A DNA stretch of 64,000 nucleotides from the NCBI GenBank assembly GCA_029582265.1, contig CM055834.1:372001-436000 (forward strand), in the 5' to 3' direction. Position numbers and translations under genes: made by a program. The notes beneath the pieces were generated by a model that saw only the letters and a program-made list of their open reading frames with translations, made no database searches and was not told where the DNA came from. Every line of letters starts with the position of its first letter. Position 1 is the first letter of the stretch. The DNA comes from Zoroaster sp. YZ-2022 (lineage: Eukaryota; Echinodermata; Asteroidea; Forcipulatida; Zoroasteridae). Of the stretch, positions 56,250 through 64,000 are shown piece by piece.

Positions 56250-56769
56250 AACCTTCCGGTTTCGACCGGAAGGAAAGGTCAGATTGGGGTCACGTCTGAA
56301 AACGAAATGTGACATAGTTCAAGATCTTTAAGATGATAAAAAGATTGTGAAAATATCTTATATGGTTCATGAGATATGATTTTTTGAAATTTTGAAATTT
56401 TCAACTTCCGTTTTTGACCGGAAGGAAAGGTCAGATTGGGGTCACGTCTAAAAACGAAAAATTACATAATTCAAGATCTTTCAGATGATGTAAAGATTGT
56501 GAAAATATCTTTTGTGGTTCATGAGATATGATTTTTCGAAATATTAAACTTTGATTTAGCGTAATACGACACCTGATGACGTAATCATGACGTCACAAAA
56601 AACGGTTTCGTCTGCTTGATATGTTCTGTTTATGTGTTAAGTTTGAAGGCTGTATATGCTTAGCAAGGATGCCTTTGTTACCGGACAGATCGCCACTGAG
56701 AAGAAGGAGAAGTAAAAAAAAAAACAGTACAAAAACAATAGGTGTTCGCGCTGCGCTCTCGAACACCTA
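56250..56769 (+). mobile_element. Hairpin-ended, CTAA-terminated non-autonomous element
   Basis: Two tandem ~152-bp units (GACCGGAAGGAAAGGTCAGA at 56264 and 56416) are followed by CGACACCTGATGACGTAATC, TTTATGTGTTAAGTTTGAAG, GCCACTGAGAAGAAGGAGAA, poly-A and CAGTACAAAAACAATAGG. It ends in the hairpin AGGTGTTCG..CGAACACCT and AA, followed by T. The last ~210 bp match 4312-4545 in inverse orientation. The AAAGGTCAGATTnGG block also occurs in the 2-kb Helitrons, suggesting kinship. Confidence 0.65.
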
Positions 56770-57572
56770 ATAAACACAACTTACATGTTGATAAAAAAAG
56801 AGGGGATAAGGTTCCCTTGATCGGTATGGCCCCTGGATGATGTCTAGACATTATCATAGCCCAGGTTAGCCCAAAGATCTGAAGTCAAGCTTCCAGGCTC
56901 GTGAAAGACGCATACCGACCCCCCAGTTTCACGGAGATTCAACTTTGACCTTGGTTGGTAGCTAGCGCGCGAGCTTCGAAGTGTGATATCAGATTTTCGG
57001 CACACCGTATCCAATGAAATTCCTTGAATGGTATACCTGGATCCGGTCTTTATTCTTCATAGGATAAAAACAGCGGACCACCAGTCTTAGCCAATATTGG
57101 CAATAAAGCTCGACCACGGCCTATTGAGGGCGTCATTTTATTCACTAACCACGTCTTCTTGCGGGTAAGAAGTATCATTGGTAACTAGCTGGCGAGCACA
57201 ACTAGTTGCATTTGCATAAAAGTGTTAACGGTTACCACGGAAAAAGTACTAAAGTGGCCGATAAAACTCAAAATTGTTCAGGTAGAAAAACTCCTCATAC
57301 AAAAGTTATGGATATTTGGAAGGAGGTCCGATTGAGTGGATGGTGAGCAGTAGGTATTACCATGTTTTGTTTTACTAGTTATATAAATAACTCCGGCGAC
57401 ATCACCAGTCACTTGAAGATCATTTCACCGTAAGAGGGCTAAATATAATACAAGCAGATGGCACTGCTGGACTTTTACTTCCGTTTGCTTCGTAGTGAGA
57501 CGGCCGAAATCCTTACTGGACATATATTGATTTGATTTGATATTTTGCCCTACACCGACGTGTGTATTGCAC
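56770..57572. other. Unannotated stretch
   Basis: Somewhat richer in GC than its neighbours. No domain or repeat was recognised. Confidence 0.4.
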
Positions 57573-57968
57573 TGCAGTGCTTTCTGAGTGTCTATGAAAA
57601 ACCTTCACAGGCGACTCGGGTGGGATTCGAACCCACGACCTCTTGCTTACTAGTGTAGACGTCTTAACCTCGCGACCACCGAGCTTGCCCGATGATGATT
57701 GGCCGGCTAGAATCCTATATAGCAGCGGGTGTACTCACGTACGGTGTTGGGCAAAATTAAATCAGTTGTTTACCACCCAACGGAAGAATTTCATCAACCT
57801 ATAAATATCGTGGAACCCGCTGCTTTATATGATTCTAGCCGGCTAATCGTCATTGGGCAAATTCGGAGGTCAAGAGGTATCGAGGTTGGCACTAGTAAGC
57901 AGGAGGTCGTGAGTTCGAATCCCGCCCGAGTCGCCTGTGAAGATTTTTCAGACACTCGGAATGCACTG
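57573..57968. mobile_element. Inverted pair of tRNA-derived SINE heads (foldback)
   Basis: The minus-strand arm (57735-57573) has TGGTCGCGAGGTTAAGACG (A-box-like) and a T-arm GTGGGTTCGAATCCCAC. The plus-strand arm (57808-57968) repeats the sequence with GTGAGTTCGAATCCCGC. Arms of about 160 bp with about 72 bp between can fold together (CCCGCTGCT..GATTCTAGCCGG at the inner edge, GAGTCGCCTGTGAAG outward). The tRNA-like head differs from the Leu-type SINEs. The minus-strand copy is the better preserved. Confidence 0.75.
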
Positions 57969-60900
57969 AGTATGCGGTGATATACACACGTCGCAGACCT
58001 TTGCCACTTCGCGTTACTGTAATACTGGTATTACTTTTCGTACATGGTGTATACTAGTCCAACCATGGTCCGAATGCCTCTTGCCCTCACAGTCTCTTCC
58101 TTTAACGATATGATGTGGTTGTCTCTGTGAAGCGACAATCCGTCAAATACAGTGACAATCATGTCATATTATAAAAGGAGGAGACTGTGAGGGGAAGAAG
58201 CCTATATACCATCGCTCGCTATGTAATGTACAAAAAAATCGCTACACGCGTTGCCTCTTACGCCACGACTGAAGGCTACAAATTCAGCCAACTTTGAGTT
58301 TCAGAGGGTCCAGTCATTGTTGTCCACCGTTATCCACCCAACATGGGTGATCATAATTATGTTGCCTTCTTCTCCAGAGGGTGCGATATCTCGTGTCTCC
58401 CAAGTGTCACCCAAGTTACATCGCTATACTCTACACGTATATACATGTACTACTATAGGCCTATGATGACAATTTTGGAAAAGGTTTACAATGAACTGGA
58501 TGTGCCTAACTATTTACGTGCCCTAGACTTAGCCCATGGAGGTCGTGACTTTCCTCTGACACTATCATAAATTCTTATTAGTGAGCAAAAGTTTTCAAAA
58601 CCAAGTGAAAAGGAAAGCTGTATAGTATCGATTCGCCATATAAATGTCGTATATACATAGGCTATATACTTACTTATGGCATATTTCTTCCTCTTAGTTC
58701 CGTCATGCTGTGAATTGACTGTCGTATCCCGTTCACATTGGTAACTGATCACATGCTGCATAACTTGCGGCCAAGTCAGAAGATTAACATAATATAACTG
58801 AACCTGGTAGCTATATGGTTGACTGTATAGTATTTGTCCACGAATCATGAATTTGCTCATGAATGTCAGATCAGACCTTGGAGTCAAGACCGTGAATGCA
58901 AAAACACCACCAGACGGTGCAGTTTGTCTCTGCGCAGGGGACTATATTATAGCTGGCCGCCAGCTGGTATTGATTCACGGGTCAGGTAGAAACCCTTGCC
59001 CACCCTGTGATTTGAGTTTATTTCCCGTCTGGCGAGTTGAAATTTGATCTGGGATCAACGACACATCAAGGCCACGTTTAGAATTAATATGCTAGTATCA
59101 TGGAGCCTCCATGCTAGTATTAACTCCTGATATGATATACCCAGTGGGCGATGTTGCAAATTGGGAAAGAATGAAGTCTTCGTAGAAGGATTATTACCCT
59201 AAGTACATAATTCCTTAAAAGCGCTCTTCGACAACTCCGAATTTCTGGAAGCGTTTACAAACATGTTAAATGAATGTATAGTTGAAATTGCGATAATTTG
59301 TTTAAAGTAAATATTTTATATTTCAAATATTATGGTCAATCAATATTTTATTTTTAAAAAGCTGGTCCGGGCAGATATGTTTTTATCTAAGTTGTAACGT
59401 TTCTTTTTTAGCAGGAGTGATAACAGTGAATCGAGCCATGTAGTTCATAGCTTAATACACACGGCTATACATACACACGTCAGCGATTCACTGTTTCAGA
59501 TTTGCTTCGTCTCATACTTTCCTTGAACAAAACCTATTCCAATTCAACCAGTTCATACCTGTATGCTATGCCATGGGGCCAGGATTCGATATGAATGCAC
59601 CGCTCCACCGTCACTCCTCAGTGGTGTTCCGTTTCAGAGTTTCATAACATTAATCCTATCAGGCAATGGTATGGGGGAACAATTAAGCCTCATGGGGTGA
59701 CACAATGTGCGAATCTCCCTGAATGCTTTGTCCGATAACGCTGAAACTTTCTGATAATTCTTTGGTACACCCCCTCATGCAAAAATCAACGATAATGGTG
59801 TTCATGTTTGCCATGGCAACCGTTTATTTTGAACAAGTCCAATTGCATTTCCACTTTTTGTTAAAAGTACCGTATAGATTTTTTTATATTTCACAAGTGT
59901 TTTGGAGTTTGTTGTCAACTTTCAAACTCTGAACTGCATGGACAACACTGAGTCATGTGACTGCTTCCAATGCATTCTGGGAATGCAATAAAATGGCCGC
60001 CATTACATTTGAAATGTTATCTTATATTTTGTCCAAAAATATTATTTTTAAAGGTTTTTTGCAGAATATTTTTGCTAATGTCGGACCCTGTTAGTTTGGG
60101 ACTGCTCCTTTAAAACAGTTTCCGACTACATTTCTGCTTAATATTTGACTGCTTAATCCTAATCCACTAGGTATTCTGGCTAGGAACCTTCCTGAATCCT
60201 CCAAAATCCATCAATGCACTTTTGGAAACCATGCATTTTCATTTATCTTTCATATTCAGCACTTATGACCTGTACCGGTACTTCTTGCCAAGTAGTAATT
60301 CTGTCCCATTTGAAGAGGTAAAAGTACCAGTTTCCAACAGTGCTGATTGTTTCCCAAAAGGATTTTGCAGGATTTGGGGTGGTTAGGGTTAAGGCTGACA
60401 CCTAAGGGCCCTATGGCCATACCACATTCCAAGGTGTTTACATGCACTTCCTGTTCTACAGCTGGTCTATTGTTGGAACAATTTTTCCCACCATATTCAA
60501 ATCTCTTATGGGCATAAATTGTTTTAGCTAAGCTAATTGTAAAGACAATTTGGTGAGGCAATGCCGGCCCTCATTAGCAGCGTTTTTATTGATTAGAAAA
60601 GTTCCCCCTTATGGTGGTGTTCCCTAGTAGCTTGCCCTAGTTTATATAATTGGGGTATCTCATTGGTTAAGGCCAAGTTTTAAAAAAAAACAGTTGATCG
60701 TCCTGGTTTTTTCAAAAAGAGGATGGGGCCTTTTTATTTTTATTTAATTTTTTTCCAAGATGGCCGCCAAGCATTTAAATGAAAAATGGCCACCAATTTT
60801 TCAGTTTGAAATCACCGCCAACTTTTTTTTATAGCTATCGAACAAGTAGTTGAGTAAAAATATTCATGTTAAACAATGTTTGATGTACGAGTGGTTCCAG

Positions 60901-61096
60901 TACGAATCAAAACGCAAATGAACACCATCATGCCCCATTTAATAGTCTCGAAAATGAACTTGACAACTCTTGTCAATGCGGTGTGCGGCAATGTCATTTG
61001 ATGAACTTGAAAAGTCTGCACAAAAGACGCACATGTTGCCGCCAGGCCGATACGGAGTTCAGACACGGAGGATTTTTCCTACATGGTTCAGACAAC
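57969..61096. other. Unannotated stretch
   Basis: No convincing exon or transposon. AACAGTGAATCG (about 59425) and CGATTCACTGTT (about 59484) form a short inverted pair. AAGATGGCCGCC-type words occur at 60760-60800. The open frames here have no recognisable motifs. Confidence 0.45.
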
Positions 61097-61270
61097 GCAA
61101 CGGTTGACCAACTCGACAGTTGATATAACTCCACGGTCGAGCCAACTCGACGGTCGGAACGTTAAACCGTAAGACAACTCGACTGTTGACTATATCTTCC
61201 TTCGAGTTATCTTAAGGGTTAGCGGTCCAACTGTCGAGTTGTCTCAGCTGTCGAGTTGGTCAACCGTCGC
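61097..61270. repeat. 174-bp palindromic element with TCGAGTTG words
   Basis: The left end GCAACGGTTGACCAACTCGA and the right end (complement GCGACGGTTGACCAACTCGA) match over about 23 bp with one mismatch. The interior repeats CAACTCGAC / GTCGAGTTG. It resembles a tiny MITE. Confidence 0.7.
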
Positions 61271-61435
61271 ATTATCATGACATTCTCATTCGCAAGGCAG
61301 GCTGGTAAATAAAATTAGTGCGGCGAGATTGATGTACTCATGAGAACGTGGTTAACAATTTTGTGCATGAGTGTATTGACGTAAACCTGAACGATGTTGC
61401 ATATGGAACGCCACAGCTGCCTTCGGTGCCCATAT

Positions 61436-61738
61436 CGCTTCATTTGGCCGATTCACCATTTCATTCGGCCGATTCACCATTTCATTCTGCTATAATTATC
61501 ACCATTTCATTCGGCTACTCATCATTTCATTTGCCCAATCATCATTTCATTCGGCTAGTCTTCATTTCGTTCGCCTTTTCGTCATTTCATTCGGCTAGTC
61601 GTCATTTCATTCGGCCATTCACCATTTCATTTGCCCAATCATCATTTCATTCGGCTAGTCTTCATTTCGTTCGGCTTTTCATCATTTCATTCGGCTAGTC
61701 ATCATTTCATTCGGCTATTCACCATTTCATTTGCCACT
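61436..61738. repeat. Tandem array of a ~20-bp TCATTTCATTCGGCTAGTCA unit
   Basis: About 15 units with small variants (CGGC/TGCC, AGTC/ATTC). The open frame 61348-61698 is a by-product of the near-multiple-of-three period. Confidence 0.92.
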
Positions 61739-61753
61739 GCACCAAGATCAAGC

Positions 61754-61816
61754 TAGCCGCGGATTCAACCGCGGATTCAGCCGCGGATTTAACCGCGGAT
61801 TCAACCGCGGATTCAG
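61754..61816. repeat. Tandem array of a 12-bp ATTCAACCGCGG unit
   Basis: Five consecutive units with A/G variation (ATTCAGCCGCGG, ATTTAACCGCGG), directly abutting the foldback element. Confidence 0.9.
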
Positions 61817-61819
61817 CTG

Positions 61820-62948
61820 CAGGTTTTCTCACGGATTTAACCGGATCGGGTCAGTTTAAAAACTGGATAGATATAAATTTAAAACCCACGATCAGGTTGG
61901 TCCAGTGCGTGTGAATACTGCACTCAATACGGTACGTTTCCACACGGCCGGGCGCAGGCGAAATGAAATGATGATTGCGCCCAGCCTGTGTCGTTAAAAG
62001 CGTAATCTTATAACGCCAAAACCACGATATGCCCTAAGGTGAAATGTCATCTCCATAATTCGTTAACAAAAGTTAACAAAAAATAACATTAAATGGGGCA
62101 CAAATTGTTTTAACTTTTGACGAGTTGGTCACAAATACTCTGCATTGTTTAACTATATATACACGGCATATACCGGCGATAATGGTACATATTCTAGAGT
62201 CCCTTTAATTATGAAATATTAATCGTATCAAGCCAAAAACCACGATATGCCCTAAGTTGAAATGTCATATTTATAATTAATTAACAAAATTAACAAAATT
62301 AACATTAAAGGGGCACAAATTGTTTTAACTTTTGATGAGTTGGTCACAATTACTCAGCTTTGTTTAACTGTGTAATATATACACGGCATATACCGGCGAT
62401 AATGATACATATTCTAGAGTCCCTTTAATTATGAAATATTAATCAGGTTCAAGCCAAAACCACGATATGTTTCTAAGTTGAAATGTCAACTTCATAATTC
62501 ATTAACAAAAATTAACATTAAAGGGGGCACAAATTGTTTTAACTTTTGACGAGTTGGTCATAATTAAAGTGACGCTAGAATATGTACCATTATCGCCGGT
62601 ATATGCCGTGTATAGTTACACAATGCAGAGTATTTGTGACCAACTCATCAAAAGTTAAAACAATTTATGCCCCCTATAATGTTAATTTTTGTTAATTTTT
62701 GTTAACGAATTATGGAGATGACATTTCACCTTAGGGCATATCGTGGTTTTGGCGTTATAAGATTACGCTTTTAACGACAGAGGCTGGGCGCAATCATCAT
62801 TTCATTTCGCCTGCGCCCGGCCGTGTGGAAACGTACCGTATTGAGTGCAGTATTCACACGCACTGGACCAACCTGATCGTGGGTTTTAAATTTACATCTA
62901 TCCAGTTTTTAAACTGACACGATCCGGTTAAATCCGTGAGAAAACCTG
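61820..62948. mobile_element. Foldback element, 1.13 kb, ~385-bp inverted arms
   Basis: It starts CAGGTTTTCTCACGGATTTA and ends with the complement (TAAATCCGTGAGAAAACCTG at 62929-62948). The arms 61820-about 62205 and about 62568-62948 match nearly throughout, including AAAACCACGATATGCCCTAA, TATATGCCGTG and GCGCCCGGCCGTGTGGAAAC. Between them are further tandem ~205-bp units beginning AAGCCAAAACCACGATATG (62233, 62452). No transposase frame was found. Each arm contains CGAAATGAAATGATGATTG, complementary to the neighbouring TCATTTCATTCG array. Confidence 0.9.
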
Positions 62949-64000
62949 TTTCTGTTTTCTATTATTCATTATGGCTATTGTATTAATTCTCAAGAGTTCA
63001 ACTACTTATAGTAATATGTGCCAGTAACCTACTGAATACGTTGTACATGATACACAGAGTTAGCATTTTTATTGAACACAGTGTCCCTATCAGGGCAAGT
63101 GTGTGTTGTGAACTTCAAAGGGTTTAACTTAAAGTATCCTTATTTTTTGGAGTCCCGTAAGACCGTACAAGCGGCTGTTTCATGTACTGCATTACTGCGC
63201 GGTATCAGGTACATTGAACCTATTTTCCTTCCTCCATGATTGAACTAAGTATAAATTTAGTACATCAGCATTAGAATAAATTATTCCTTGCTAACATGAT
63301 GAGCATGTTAGGTTTTAACTCTCATTAGTTTTTGCCAGTTCACCTCTGAACAAGTATTCCAAATTACTGACAACTGTTTGATTATGGTTTATACTTATTT
63401 TATTACTATGTAGTTTAGGGTTAGTCTTTGGTAGTATTTTATAAAACAAAAGTTGATTTTTAAGAGAAGCGAAGAAACCTTGAAGGCGATAGCACTAAAA
63501 TCGAAGCCTCTCGATTTTTTAGTAAAGTTACTAGATAACTTCTCACACTTAGTATTCGAACACTTCATCACTCTATCGCCTCATTTGTGTTGTGCTCTGT
63601 TGGTACAGTGTACAGTTTTAGAAAAGTATCGCTTTGGGGAGCCGACCCGGTTCGTCTCTTCGCCTATCCCTGTCCCTGTTCTAAATCTCGATCATTCGCT
63701 GGACCCTGACTGACCTCGTATCTCTGGAGTTTGGACAAGTCAATCCAAGATCAAGTCAATCAGAAGTCAAGCTGAGTCACAAATTATTATTTTACATTAT
63801 ATTAATACTCATAATTGTCATTGTATTGTATCATTGATTGGTTTTGCTCTCTAGCACTTCAGTGGTCTAATATAGCGAAACAATTGTCCAGTATTTGATA
63901 TATGTGATTTCACCGTTTTTTGGTAATGTTCTCTAACATTCCAGAGGTTCAATTTTGCCAATGAGATAACTTTTCATTAATTGCCGACTTTATTTTATTT
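62949..64000. other. Unannotated stretch
   Basis: The frame at 63453-63713 (..SEETLKAIALKSKPLDFLVK..) has no recognised domain and could be an exon or chance. TTCCTTCCTCCATG recurs at about 63226. Nothing else was seen. Confidence 0.4.

Noticed and set aside
57610..57690. Possible functional tRNA gene (minus strand)
   Set aside because: The A and B boxes are tRNA-like, but the anticodon arm does not pair convincingly, and a second inverted copy and SINE-like flanks are present, so a SINE head is the better reading.
61348..61698. 116-aa frame with SFHSA repeats
   Set aside because: Low-complexity translation of the 20-bp TCATTTCATTCGGC array.
1..64000. CRISPR arrays, bacterial operons, phage or plasmid modules
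   Set aside because: Direct repeats here lack the spaced repeat-spacer pattern. There are no Cas-like proteins, Shine-Dalgarno-led gene clusters or rRNA genes, and all genes found have eukaryotic structure.

Overview
This window is animal genomic DNA from what looks like a marine invertebrate, most likely an echinoderm. That assignment is inference from the AT-rich sequence, the interrupted genes with GT/AG introns, the family of an alpha-2,8-sialyltransferase gene and the style of the dispersed repeats; nothing in the window fixes the species. There are no bacterial genes, operons or CRISPR arrays. Two runs of exactly 500 N (3112-3611 and 51015-51514) are scaffold gaps of unknown true size. 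Most of the window is mobile DNA, with only a few host-gene pieces.

Layout. 1-3111 is a homogenised satellite of about 243 bp units. 6618-8594 and 51781-53683 are two inverted copies of a roughly 2 kb non-autonomous Helitron with a textbook 3' end. 9931-22491 is the centrepiece: two head-to-tail copies (A and B, about 6.1 and 6.4 kb) of an intron-containing locus on the minus strand. It encodes a tyrosine recombinase with zinc-finger-like motifs at the N-terminus, an acidic Ser/Asp exon and a C-terminal Myb/SANT-like exon. All three edges of the A/B pair lie at (CA)n tracts. Each copy has taken different TTAA-flanked piggyBac-like MITEs, and the two copies carry different, partly complementary damage. 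A decayed non-LTR retrotransposon follows (22537-24600).

24.6-33 kb holds hairpin-ended repeats, several copies of a short repeat with a hammerhead-ribozyme-like core, a THAP-domain fragment and an L2/CR1-like LINE (30561-32130). The 3' tail of that LINE matches the tail of the tRNA-Leu(CAA)-derived SINEs elsewhere in the window, a LINE/SINE partnership. 33531-40612 carries exons of a type II membrane sialyltransferase of the ST8Sia group: a candidate membrane-anchor exon, the sialylmotif L exon, and the last exon with motifs S and VS. Its long introns are full of LINE, SINE and MITE insertions.

40.8-46.7 kb holds a CTGTCCCACTT-ended MITE, an approximately 80-87 bp tandem array and otherwise unrecognised AT-rich DNA. 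46875-48515 is a frameshifted copy of Kintoun/DNAAF2, the PIH-domain dynein arm assembly factor. After the second gap there is one unassigned minus-strand exon, then the second Helitron, a CTAA/hairpin-ended element, an inverted pair of tRNA-like SINE heads, short-period arrays and a 1.13 kb foldback element (61820-62948).

Many disabling differences between copies A and B, and some of those in other genes, are single-base changes in homopolymers. Part of the apparent decay could therefore be sequencing or assembly error.
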